Counted from the stretch's first letter, positions 1-6,868 are shown. The stretch is DNA of 7,472 nt from an uncultured bacterium (GCA_949299435.1 CASGAK010000020.1:1-7472); one strand, 5' to 3'. Numbers and translations: made by a program. The notes: a model not told the origin generated them from the letters alone.

Positions 1-122
1 TTCCCCACCTGCCAGTCTTGCTCTCACAAGGCTGCTCTGTAGCTCACTATCTAATAGTCCACTCAATAGTATCGTACTCACGTTTCTTATCACAAGACTT
101 TCTCTGACAGTCTGCTTTTAAT
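1..122. other. Non-annotated, relatively G+C-rich edge segment
   Basis: No recognisable gene. G+C is about 44% by hand count, against about 30% for the window, so it differs visibly from the DUF2971 gene it abuts. Two frames stay open across most of it: plus frame 2 up to position 121, and one minus frame from about 117 to the left edge. Neither has a start signal or a family I recognise. It could be the edge of a repeat or mobile element, or the end of a gene lying mainly outside the window. There is no clear hairpin plus T-run that would terminate the leftward DUF2971 gene. Confidence 0.4.
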
Positions 123-1040
123 CTAATATCTCAAAGGAATTTTTGACCTGTTAATAGTCTTTTTTTCATATCCGAAATTTGATAGCATTCTGCAAGTACT
201 TGTGTAGAAAATATTCTCATCTAAAGTCGGTCCAATGTTTATTGAGCTGACTGTACGTTTTAAAAATTTGTATTCAATATAAGGAATGAAAAGCCCGTTT
301 TTTTCAAATATTTTTGTCTGCTTATAAGATCTTGGACTAAAATTACTTATAAAAATTATACGATATTCTTTCTCATCTTTGAAATGAGGATTTTTGAAAA
401 ATAAACTTATAATACTTAAAATATCAACGAGTTCAAAAAGTACATCTTGCTGTTTTTCAATATTTTTTTGAGTACGTTTTGAGCATGTCAATTTTTCAAA
501 TTGCCTATTCCATTTTTCAAAAATCAATTTTAAAATAGTAATCTGAGATTCCCGATTGTAGATAATATTTCCATAAACTGAGTGAAACCCTTGTTTTTCC
601 ATATCTTCAATCAAGTCTTTTTTGCAAAAACCGATGTTATATCCCGTATAGGTCTGACCTTTTGAATAGTTATTCCACAAAGTTAAGTTATCACTATCAG
701 TCGAAAACGAAATCGTATAATACTCATACTTGTTTAAAAAGTTATCATTGCCGTCAATTATATTCTTATATTTTTTGTAGAAGTAATCTTTTATTTTAGA
801 AAAAAGTTCCGAATTTAATTTTGGCATTTCATCAATAAGGTTTACGATGAGTTTGTATGAATATGTTACTTCTTCCTTGTCATTAAGATATAGTGCGTTA
901 GAAAACCTTATAGTACCGGACTCCAAGATACTCAAAAGTTTTTCAGGCTTTGTATAGTGATAAAGATTGGTATTTGTACCATCATCAAGAATTTTTTTTA
1001 CCTTAGGAATTTTCTTTAACAAACTATCATAATCAATCAT
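123..1040 (-). CDS. DUF2971 family protein
   Basis: A 305-residue soluble protein with the DUF2971 layout: LYHYT at residues 26-30, SILESGTIRFSN at 37-48 and NDKEE at 53-57 form the N-terminal signature. ISFSTDSDNLTLWNNYS (about 110-126) matches the family's 'cFS...LW..Y' block, and KDEKEYRI (221-228) and INIGP (267-271) match its C-terminal blocks. There is no signal peptide or membrane segment. The ATG start follows GGAG at 9 nt spacing (ttttggagttgtagaat), and the stop is TAG. The biochemical role of DUF2971 is not established; members are scattered in accessory and defence-rich regions. A weak TATAAT lies on the same strand at 1108-1103, but I see no good -35. It stands alone downstream of pgi, separated from it by a terminator. 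Family call is solid; function unknown. Confidence 0.8.
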   Translation of the reverse strand: MIDYDSLLKKIPKVKKILDDGTNTNLYHYTKPEKLLSILESGTIRFSNALYLNDKEEVTYSYKLIVNLIDEMPKLNSELFSKIKDYFYKKYKNIIDGNDNFLNKYEYYTISFSTDSDNLTLWNNYSKGQTYTGYNIGFCKKDLIEDMEKQGFHSVYGNIIYNRESQITILKLIFEKWNRQFEKLTCSKRTQKNIEKQQDVLFELVDILSIISLFFKNPHFKDEKEYRIIFISNFSPRSYKQTKIFEKNGLFIPYIEYKFLKRTVSSINIGPTLDENIFYTSTCRMLSNFGYEKKTINRSKIPLRY

Positions 1041-1119
1041 ATTCTACAACTCCAAAATATAAGCTATAATAACGACTGCAAAAAAATAAATTCTCTATTT
1101 ATATTATAACATATTTTTG

Positions 1120-1152
1120 AAAAAAGAAGCCTGATAAAATTTATCAGACTTC
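1120..1152 (-). terminator. Intrinsic terminator of pgi
   Basis: Read on the minus strand downstream of the pgi stop, GAAG, one mismatch, then CTGATAAA can pair with TTTATCAG and CTTC (1126-1129 with 1149-1152; 1131-1138 with 1140-1147; mismatch 1130/1148). The stem is followed at once by six Ts (1125-1120). In practice the innermost A-T pairs would form the loop. On the plus strand the stem is followed by only TTT then As, so termination is probably one-directional. It separates pgi from the DUF2971 gene. Confidence 0.85.
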
Positions 1153-1182
1153 TTTAAAAATAAATTTTCAAAATAAATTAGA

Positions 1183-2493
1183 TTACTTTGAAACTCTACC
1201 CGGAACTACAACTCCGCCTTTTAAATTCTTTTTATAGAATTCTACGTGCGGTTGCAATACGCTGTCAAGAACTTCTGGGAATGAGATTCCTTTAGTAATT
1301 TTTTCAACGATTTCTTGATATACAGTTGCATAAGCTCTTAATTGAGTCATAGCACCTGCTGCTTGTGGAGTTAAGCCCATACCTTGAGTTTCAACTTTTT
1401 CGCTGAAGAATGCACCTGATACTTCATAAGATTTGCAAAGAGCTCCAATATAGCTTTCTGCATTTTCTCTGCATACACCGTGATCATTTGGAACTGTAAG
1501 TGCAAATACAAGTTTGTTTGCAGGGTTGAAGTGTGCTTCTGCACTGTGGTGCATTGCATCAGGAACTTTAGCAACTTGTTTAAGAGTATCTTTTATAGAT
1601 TCATTCTGCATTTGAGCATGCCAGTAGACTGTATTTTCAAAGATTGAGCCCATATATTGGTGAACTGAAGCTTCGATGCCATTCATTTTAGCATCAGCCC
1701 AGAAAATACCTTCTTTTAATGCTGTATTGCATTCTAAATCAGCTGTTAAGGAAATTTTTGATACTTCTTGAGCAGCTTCAAGCATTTTTACCATATCTTC
1801 TTTTTTCATGCCTGCATAAGCAAGTGTGAATAATGCGTGATCATCAAATGCTGAAAATCTTCCGCCAACATCGTCGTGAATGTATAAATCACCTAACCAG
1901 CCGTTTTCGTTGGAAGTTCTTCTCAATTCACTTTTTTCTTTATTAGCATCGGTAACAGCTATGAAATGTTTTGCTGCTGATTTTTCAGCTTCTTCTTGTG
2001 ATTGACCTTGAGATTTGTATTCATCAATCAACATATCTTGTATTCTTAAAAATCCGTCTTTTGTTTCAAAAGTTGAACCGGATTTTGAAGCAATCATATA
2101 GTTAGAAGATGTAACTTTGTTACCCATTCTGTATAAAAATCTTTCGAAACTTGCAGAATCAACATCTGAATAGAACGCAATTTTATCTTGACAAACATTT
2201 AAGCCGTTAATGCTCAACATATGTTCTACTGTGTGTTTAGAACCGCCGATACCCATTACGCTAAGTCTTTCGCAGCCTGTTTGTGCTTTCAATTTTTCTG
2301 CCAATGAATAGATTTCATCTACTCTTTTAATTTGTTCTTGTGGAAGATTTACCCAGTTTAAGAATTGTCCTTTTTGGTTCGCTCTTTTTGAAAATTCTTC
2401 CACAAATTTTGATACGTTACTTTCGTATTTAGAAAAATCAAATCCGTAAAAATCGCTTGATAGTCCTAAATTACAAATACATGCTTGAGTCAT
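1183..2493 (-). CDS. pgi: Glucose-6-phosphate isomerase
   Basis: Interconverts glucose 6-phosphate and fructose 6-phosphate in the cytoplasm (glycolysis/gluconeogenesis). It has 436 residues, near the short bacterial form. Sugar-isomerase (SIS) fold landmarks are visible: GIGGS (81-85), SKSGSTFET (136-144, phosphate-binding loop), AVTDANKEKSEL (179-190) and VGGRFS (209-214, PGI signature 1). NES (297-299) probably carries the catalytic glutamate (E298), HHS (315-317) the ring-opening histidine, and YKKN (420-423) the C-terminal catalytic lysine. The usual signature 2 (DQxGVExxK) is degenerate here: QPHVEFYKK. The start is supported by a strong AAAGGAGAG 8 nt before the ATG. The gene is transcribed alone, divergent from the DegT-like gene across 104 bp and ended by the terminator at 1120-1152. 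Its composition is a little more G+C-rich than the rest, as expected for a housekeeping gene. Confidence 0.88.
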   Translation of the reverse strand: MTQACICNLGLSSDFYGFDFSKYESNVSKFVEEFSKRANQKGQFLNWVNLPQEQIKRVDEIYSLAEKLKAQTGCERLSVMGIGGSKHTVEHMLSINGLNVCQDKIAFYSDVDSASFERFLYRMGNKVTSSNYMIASKSGSTFETKDGFLRIQDMLIDEYKSQGQSQEEAEKSAAKHFIAVTDANKEKSELRRTSNENGWLGDLYIHDDVGGRFSAFDDHALFTLAYAGMKKEDMVKMLEAAQEVSKISLTADLECNTALKEGIFWADAKMNGIEASVHQYMGSIFENTVYWHAQMQNESIKDTLKQVAKVPDAMHHSAEAHFNPANKLVFALTVPNDHGVCRENAESYIGALCKSYEVSGAFFSEKVETQGMGLTPQAAGAMTQLRAYATVYQEIVEKITKGISFPEVLDSVLQPHVEFYKKNLKGGVVVPGRVSK

Positions 2494-2553
2494 TTTACAC
2501 TCTCCTTTATTAGTTCAAATATTTCAATAATACTCTAACATGGAAAAAGTTTT

Positions 2554-2581
2554 TTGAAAATTATATTTGTCTTATTATTTT
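2554..2581 (+). promoter_or_regulatory. Possible promoter of the DegT-like gene
   Basis: TTGAAA (2554-2559, five of six matches to the -35 consensus), a 16-nt spacer and TATTTT (2576-2581, four of six) lie just upstream of the ATG at 2598. Predicted initiation near 2588 would leave a very short leader and exclude the weak GGA at 2586-2588, so this is tentative. No equally good promoter was found for pgi in the same intergenic region. Confidence 0.3.
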
Positions 2582-2597
2582 ATCTGGAATTATTAAT

Positions 2598-3404
2598 ATG
2601 GAATATAAAATAATTAAGTTAAATTCGGCAAGAAATTGTTTAAGATATATTATCAGGGCATTTGAAATCGGTGAAATTCATATCCCTTACTATCTTTGCT
2701 CTTGTATCAGACATTCTCTTTTAAAAGAAGAGTGCAAAATTCATTTTTACCATATTGATGAAAATTTCATGCCTGTGTGTAATTTTAGGGAAGACAATTT
2801 TATTTTATACCCCAATTATTGGGGAATTTGTTCTGAAATTGCAGAAAAGTTAGCTTTGCAGTACAAAAATTTGATTGTTGATAATGCACATTCTTTTTAT
2901 TCAACACCTTTAGGGATAGCTTCTTTTAATTCAGTAAGAAAATTTTTTCCTGAAATAAGAAATGGAGCTATTTTATATTCTTCAAAAGTACTTGATTTTG
3001 ACTTTAGAATTGATGATTTTGATTATGAAATGAAAAAGTTGGATTATAACGAAATCATAAAAAATGAAATGTTTATTAATGATTCTGATATAGAAATTAT
3101 TTCAAAATGCACAGCAAACTTTTTAGATAAAATTGATTTTGAGAGTGAAAAACAAAAAAGATTATCCAATTTTTACAACTGGCATGAGCGATTGAAAAAT
3201 TCAAATTCTTTAAAAATAAATTTGAAAAAAGATGAAGTACCTTTTTGCTATCCATATCTTGCAAAAACTCAAAATGATGCCGATATTTTAGTAAAAGAGC
3301 TTGAAAATAGCGGGATTACGATTTATCGATATTGGGAAAATCTTCCGGCAAGTTTTTCAGAAAGTGTTTTTCAAAAGCAATTGGTTGCAATTCCGCTTTA
3401 TTAA
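2598..3404 (+). CDS. DegT/DnrJ/EryC1-like PLP-fold protein, apparently short at the C-terminus
   Basis: A 268-residue protein related to DegT/DnrJ/EryC1 sugar aminotransferases, whose usual length is about 360-400. IHIPYYLCSCI (27-37), FYHIDENFMPV (50-60) and YPNYWGICSEI (71-81) follow the N-terminal pattern of the fold. LIVDNAHSFYS (92-102) carries the cofactor-contacting Asp (D95), and GIASFNSVRKFF (106-117) holds the probable Schiff-base lysine K115. The large domain is compressed and the C-terminal domain short. The protein ends at VAIPL-Y, where relatives normally continue with a charged RY segment and a final helix, so it may be truncated. Whether it is catalytic is uncertain; similar short relatives occur near cell-surface sugar genes, but none are seen here. 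The ATG has only a weak GGA upstream. The 3' end overlaps the convergent TPR gene by 4 bp. Confidence 0.65.
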   Translation: MEYKIIKLNSARNCLRYIIRAFEIGEIHIPYYLCSCIRHSLLKEECKIHFYHIDENFMPVCNFREDNFILYPNYWGICSEIAEKLALQYKNLIVDNAHSFYSTPLGIASFNSVRKFFPEIRNGAILYSSKVLDFDFRIDDFDYEMKKLDYNEIIKNEMFINDSDIEIISKCTANFLDKIDFESEKQKRLSNFYNWHERLKNSNSLKINLKKDEVPFCYPYLAKTQNDADILVKELENSGITIYRYWENLPASFSESVFQKQLVAIPLY

Positions 3405-3883
3405 ACTATATATTTTTGCAAAATCAATTTTTTCAAAGCTCTTGCATGAATTGCTTCAGGCTCGATTTCAAGTAATTTTTCAAGATATTCAAGTGCTTTA
3501 TGATAATTCCCAAGTTTTTTATGAGCTGCTGCCATCGCAAAAAGTGCATCAATAAATTTATTATCGAGTTCTAATGCCTTTTCAAGGTCTTTTACAGCGT
3601 TTTCTATATTGGGATTTTCGATATCCTTTCTGCTTAAAATTATTCTTGCACGGTTATAATACGCGTCAGTCATTTTATTGTTTAGTTGAATTGCTTTTGT
3701 ATAGTCAAGCATTGCTTCGTCAAAATTTTCCAAAGCCTGGTTTGCAACAGCTCTGTAAAAATATGGTATTTCCCAATCTTTTTTTAATTCCAATGATTTA
3801 TTAATCTTTTCGATAGCTTCATTAAATTTTCCTCTTTCTATATCGTAAATTCCATCATCTAAATAATCTTTATATTCACTCAT
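3401..3883 (-). CDS. Small tetratricopeptide (TPR) repeat protein
   Basis: A 160-residue protein made almost wholly of about four TPR units: roughly residues 4-35, 38-70, 73-108 and 111-143. Typical spacing of A/Y/F positions is visible in YFYRAVANQALENFDEAMLD, AYYNRARI and ALFAMAAAHKKLGNYHKALE. The third unit carries an insertion (RKDIENPN), as in many bacterial TPRs. There is no signal peptide or transmembrane segment, so it is probably a cytoplasmic protein-protein adaptor; the partner is unknown. The ATG follows AAGGA at about 8 nt. The stop shares the TTAA at 3401-3404 with the stop of the convergent DegT-like gene. It lies 84 bp downstream of the endonuclease gene on the same strand, with no obvious terminator between, so read-through from the RM operon is possible. 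Confidence 0.85.
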   Translation of the reverse strand: MSEYKDYLDDGIYDIERGKFNEAIEKINKSLELKKDWEIPYFYRAVANQALENFDEAMLDYTKAIQLNNKMTDAYYNRARIILSRKDIENPNIENAVKDLEKALELDNKFIDALFAMAAAHKKLGNYHKALEYLEKLLEIEPEAIHARALKKLILQKYIV

Positions 3884-3916
3884 ATTTTTAATCCTTATAT
3901 AGCTTTTAATAAAATT

Positions 3917-3922
3917 ATTATA
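3917..3922 (-). promoter_or_regulatory. Possible -10 box of the TPR gene
   Basis: A perfect TATAAT on the minus strand lies 33 nt upstream of the TPR start codon. The nearest -35-like hexamer (TTGAAA) is only 13 nt away, which is too close, so the promoter is incomplete by eye. It is reported because it is the only consensus -10 in the 84-bp gap between the endonuclease and TPR genes. Confidence 0.3.
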
Positions 3923-3967
3923 ACTGATTTTAACTTTTCAAACTATAGCTGAGTATCGGATAAAATT

Positions 3968-4708
3968 TTATAATTCAAATAACTGGGCAGGATCTAACTT
4001 AAATTGCAACATATTCGCAGTATTTCTACCATTATCCCCACCTTTGCGTTGCACTGTAACTCTTCCAATATATAAAGAACCTCTAGGACTTATTTTTACA
4101 CCACCTGTAGAATAATGCTGAAGTGCTTCATTTATATTAACCAGTGTCCATTTTGCATTATTTTTTATTTTCTGTACAACTAATATCCATTCTGCACTGA
4201 ATTTACCACGTCCTTTTATAATATCAGAAAGTATTAAAGTTTTATTTCTTTCAAACCAACTAAGCAATAATTTTTGTTCTGCAGTATCAAATTCATTTAA
4301 AAACATACGACGACTATCTCTAGTTTTTTTATAAGGCTTAAGTTCTCCTGTATAATATTGTAATAATATAAAAATCTCTTCCGGAATATTCCACATATCT
4401 CTATAATGAGATAACCACCTCTTATCAACTTGATTAAATCCTTTTTTATTAGATACTAATTTAACTTGTAAATTTTCAGTATCTAATGCTGACTTTAATT
4501 TTATTTGTACTTGTATATTTATGTCTGTTTTATAACCATGTATTCTTTCAGCTTTTACTTTTTCAATTTCATTTAATTTATACCCCATTATAGTTAACCA
4601 TTTTTGAGCTTCTGAATCATTAGACCAATTATTAAACTTTTTACAAATTATTTCTTCATTATTAAAACCATTTTTAGCAGTTTGCGACCCTTTTTGTACT
4701 AAATTCAT
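3968..4708 (-). CDS. Type II restriction endonuclease, HinP1I family (predicted GCGC)
   Basis: A 246-residue homologue of HinP1I, which cuts G^CGC. From memory of that enzyme, similarity runs end to end: MNLVQKGSQTAKNGF at the start, QVKLVSNKKGFNQVDK (81-96), HYRDMW (102-107), GRGKFSAEW, and SPRGSLYIGRVTVQRKGGDN with NTANMLQFKLDP near the end. Numbered from this ATG, D62, Q81 and K83 fall exactly on the HinP1I metal-binding/catalytic triad (D...QxK in place of the usual ExK). The ATG at 4708 is preferred over an upstream in-frame TTG (4723): GAGGA sits 8 nt upstream and the homologue begins with MNLV. The first 35 bp overlap the 3' end of the methyltransferase gene, implying cotranscription and probably coupled translation. 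The protein looks complete and no key residue is missing. Confidence 0.92.
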   Translation of the reverse strand: MNLVQKGSQTAKNGFNNEEIICKKFNNWSNDSEAQKWLTIMGYKLNEIEKVKAERIHGYKTDINIQVQIKLKSALDTENLQVKLVSNKKGFNQVDKRWLSHYRDMWNIPEEIFILLQYYTGELKPYKKTRDSRRMFLNEFDTAEQKLLLSWFERNKTLILSDIIKGRGKFSAEWILVVQKIKNNAKWTLVNINEALQHYSTGGVKISPRGSLYIGRVTVQRKGGDNGRNTANMLQFKLDPAQLFEL

Positions 4709-5663
4709 TGTTATTTTCCTCAATATACTTAATTAAATTTAATCCTAATGCTTTGATTACATTTACAGTCATTGCATTCCCTGCTTGGGATAGCAATTTA
4801 TTATTATTTAAATTTATAGATTTTTGAGCATATTCCTTAGGAAATCCTTGTAATAACAAGGCCTCTACTCCTGATAATTTGTATAATTCACCATTTCTTA
4901 CATACAAAATGCCATGTCTACCAGTTCGCAATGTAGGACATTTTTTATCATATACTCTTAAATCTGACTGTCGAGTATCAATAATCGTATAATCATTTTT
5001 AATAATTTTATTCAAATCTATTCTATCTTTATTATATTTGTTGTTTAAATATCTTTGAAAAGTGGGATTATTAATATCCTGTTTGTTTTTATTACTAGAA
5101 AGTAAAAAATTTTTAATATCTACTTCTTTTTCTTTTTTTGGAAAAACATACGGCTCTACATATAAATCTTTTCTTATTCCTACAAAATATATACGTTCTC
5201 TTAATTGAGGCACACCATAGTCTATACTATTAAGTACTTTATAAAAAACTTCGTAGCCTGCAAAATTAAGTATTTCAAGTATTCTTTTTAATGTTTTTCC
5301 TCCATTATGATTAACTAATCCTTTAACATTTTCAAAAATAAAGTATGGAATATTTTTTTCTTTTAATATCCTTGATAAATGATATATAATTTGACCTCTT
5401 TCATCTTCAAAACCTTCTCTTTTACCAACTATAGAAAATGTCTGACAAGGAAAACCCGCTATTAATATATGACTATCTGGTATGTTGAAATAATTGATTT
5501 TTGTTAAATCCCCTAAATTATTTTCATCACCAAAAAAAATTTTATATGTATATTCGGAATCAATATTTATTTCACTATGTGCTAAACATTTTAGCCCTAA
5601 TAATTCCAAACCTAAACGTCCTGCACCTATACCTGAACAGAAATCTATGAAAGTTAATTCCAT
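4674..5663 (-). CDS. DNA (cytosine-5) methyltransferase of the RM system
   Basis: A 329-residue C5-cytosine methyltransferase that should protect the endonuclease's target (predicted GCGC) using S-adenosylmethionine. Conserved motifs in order: FIDFCSGIGAGRLGLE (5-20, motif I, SAM binding); GFPCQTFSIVGKREGF (70-85, motif IV) with catalytic C73; ENVKG (111-115, motif VI); QLRERIYFVGIR (153-164, motif VIII); a target-recognition region from about 165 to 265 with RQSDLRVYDK and CPTLRTGRHG; and QAGNAMTVNVI (293-303, motif X). Length and motif order match single-chain Dcm/M.HhaI-type enzymes. The target-recognition region does not look like M.HhaI, so specificity is inferred from the partner nuclease. 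The ATG follows GGGAG at 10 nt. It is first in the operon, so protection would be made before the nuclease. The codons for residues 318 to 329 overlap the nuclease gene. Confidence 0.93.
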   Translation of the reverse strand: MELTFIDFCSGIGAGRLGLELLGLKCLAHSEINIDSEYTYKIFFGDENNLGDLTKINYFNIPDSHILIAGFPCQTFSIVGKREGFEDERGQIIYHLSRILKEKNIPYFIFENVKGLVNHNGGKTLKRILEILNFAGYEVFYKVLNSIDYGVPQLRERIYFVGIRKDLYVEPYVFPKKEKEVDIKNFLLSSNKNKQDINNPTFQRYLNNKYNKDRIDLNKIIKNDYTIIDTRQSDLRVYDKKCPTLRTGRHGILYVRNGELYKLSGVEALLLQGFPKEYAQKSINLNNNKLLSQAGNAMTVNVIKALGLNLIKYIEENNNEFSTKRVANC

Positions 5664-5725
5664 ATAATTTATACTCCCTTTTAAAATTTTACTATAAAAA
5701 TTTATATGAGCAAATTCTTTTCTTG

Positions 5726-5731
5726 ATTATA
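5726..5731 (-). promoter_or_regulatory. Possible -10 box of the RM operon
   Basis: A perfect TATAAT on the minus strand sits 62 nt upstream of the methyltransferase ATG, in the 106-bp region between the RM operon and the divergent metallopeptidase gene. No good -35 lies at 16-18 nt; the nearest candidate, TTTCAA (5759-5754), is 22 nt away. A second -10-like TATAGT lies at 5696-5691. No palindromic C-box typical of controller-regulated RM systems was seen here. Confidence 0.3.
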
Positions 5732-5769
5732 CTTATATTATCAGTAAAATTTATTGAAAGCCTTTTTAA

Positions 5770-6639
5770 ATGAATATTATACAGAAAATTAAAGTGATAA
5801 GCGATTTTGTAGGACCTAAAATGCCTGCAAAAGAATACAAAAATTATAAAAATGTTCTAAATACTGTGCAACAAAAGGTTAACAAAACAGCAAGCACCGG
5901 TTTTTACTTTATTCCGACAAAAAACAGAATAGTTAATCTATACGGTGGTGATAAAAACGAACTTTTGTCAACTTTGCAAAGTTATGAGTTTGTAGATAAT
6001 ATATTTAAAATTTTAAAGAAAAAGGGGTATAATCTTCCTGAAAATACTTTTTTTACTGAAGAAATGCTCCCATCTTGGAGTAATATATTAGCAATCACCG
6101 AGGGTGAAAATATTTTACTTAATCCCAGATCAATAAATCGTATAAATCCAAGAATTATTTTCCATGAAATAGGGCATTTCTTACACAACAAAATTAATAA
6201 AACCATTGGTTTTATTGCTAATTTTATTTCTAAAAAAGATAATTATATACCTTTTTTATCAGATCAAGAATTGAAAATTTTTACCCAAGACATTGAAAGA
6301 GCTTATAAAGAAGGGAATTATCGAGGATTACCGGTTAAATACTGGGCAAAAGATAAACTATTTTGCTTTGGAGAAATGAAAAATAAAAACATAAAAAATT
6401 ACATCAAAAATGCTATTAAAATCAATACCCTAAATCCGATGTATGACAGATATGAATTTGTCGCAGAAGTATTTAGCTTATCTGTACAAGGATTTAAATT
6501 TTCTCCCGAAATAATGGCTAAATATGAACAATTTGGAGGACCTAAGATAAAAGAAACCCTTTCAAAAAATGAATTAGAGCAACTTTTAAAATTACAAAAG
6601 CAAATAAGAAAAAAAACTTTGAAAGATTATAATCTATAA
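5770..6639 (+). CDS. Putative zinc metallopeptidase (HExxH gluzincin-like), uncharacterised
   Basis: A 289-residue protein with no signal peptide or membrane segment. IIFHEIGHFLH (129-139) contains the HExxH zinc site (H132, E133, H136). About 93 residues later, YEFVAEVFSLS (228-238) supplies a likely third zinc ligand, E229 or E233, in the ExxAE arrangement common to gluzincin-type peptidases. The N-terminal 1-110 is charged and mixed helical with no recognised domain. The tail (about 262-286) is very lysine-rich and helical, perhaps for nucleic-acid or membrane contact. The start has only a weak GAAAG upstream. It is transcribed divergently from the RM operon. I do not recognise a named family; anthrax-lethal-factor-like or related HEIGH toxins and processing peptidases are possible. 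The fold call is moderate and the substrate unknown. Confidence 0.6.
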   Translation: MNIIQKIKVISDFVGPKMPAKEYKNYKNVLNTVQQKVNKTASTGFYFIPTKNRIVNLYGGDKNELLSTLQSYEFVDNIFKILKKKGYNLPENTFFTEEMLPSWSNILAITEGENILLNPRSINRINPRIIFHEIGHFLHNKINKTIGFIANFISKKDNYIPFLSDQELKIFTQDIERAYKEGNYRGLPVKYWAKDKLFCFGEMKNKNIKNYIKNAIKINTLNPMYDRYEFVAEVFSLSVQGFKFSPEIMAKYEQFGGPKIKETLSKNELEQLLKLQKQIRKKTLKDYNL

Positions 6640-6687
6640 AAATTTCATATTTAAAAAACCATTATTTTCATCAAAAGCAATAAAAAA

Positions 6688-6761
6688 TAGCAAGGGAGAG
6701 ATTCGAACTCTCGACCTCACGGGTATGAGCCGTGTGCTCTCACCAACTGAGCTACCTTGCC
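6688..6761 (-). tRNA. tRNA-Met (anticodon CAT), elongator type
   Basis: A complete 74-nt cloverleaf on the minus strand. The acceptor GGCAAGG (6761-6755) pairs with CCTTGCT (6695-6689), with a G1-U72 wobble and discriminator A (6688). Also present are a D-arm AGCTCAGTTGGTGAGAGC, anticodon stem CACGG/CCGTG with loop CTCATAC (anticodon at 6727-6725), and a T-arm GAGAG-TTCGAAT-CTCTC. CCA is not encoded; the gene is followed by a run of Ts. The anticodon stem lacks the three G-C pairs of initiator tRNA, and the body resembles bacterial elongator Met tRNA. A lysidine-modified tRNA-Ile(CAT) cannot be ruled out by eye but is less likely. Confidence 0.95.
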
Positions 6762-6841
6762 ATATAATCTTTGTTTTATTCTTTTGTCATTTGCAAAGTT
6801 AATGGTAAACTCTGCTTATTTTATCAAACTGTCTTAATTTA

Positions 6842-6868
6842 ATTATAACAATTTAATTAAACTATCAA
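6842..6868 (-). promoter_or_regulatory. Possible tRNA-Met promoter
   Basis: On the minus strand, TTGATA (five of six matches to -35) is followed after 15 nt by a perfect TATAAT. The spacer is shorter than the ideal 17. Transcription would start near 6835 and give a leader of about 74 nt before the mature tRNA. The -35 box lies inside the inverted repeat at 6860-6881. Confidence 0.35.

Noticed and set aside
1371..1574. Short minus-strand open frame inside pgi
   Set aside because: It lies wholly within the well-supported pgi gene in another frame and its translation has no recognisable motif.
3301..3804. Plus-strand open frames (3301-3555 and 3574-3804) over the DegT-like 3' end and the TPR gene
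   Set aside because: These are shadows of two genes supported by motifs; the translations are low-complexity, rich in F/L/Q, and lack ribosome sites.
3968..4723. Longer 251-residue reading of the endonuclease from an in-frame TTG at 4723
   Set aside because: The ATG at 4708 has GAGGA 8 nt upstream, begins MNLV like HinP1I, and restores catalytic numbering D62/Q81/K83; the five extra residues have no support.
5664..5769. Controller-protein C-box upstream of the methyltransferase
   Set aside because: No pair of symmetric sites like known C-boxes was found, and no C gene lies beside the RM pair; the XRE fragment at 7413 is too far away and faces rightward.
5982..6206. Minus-strand open frame of 74 codons inside the metallopeptidase gene
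   Set aside because: It is antisense to the HEIGH-containing frame; the hydrophobic translation is the expected complement of lysine/asparagine-rich codons.
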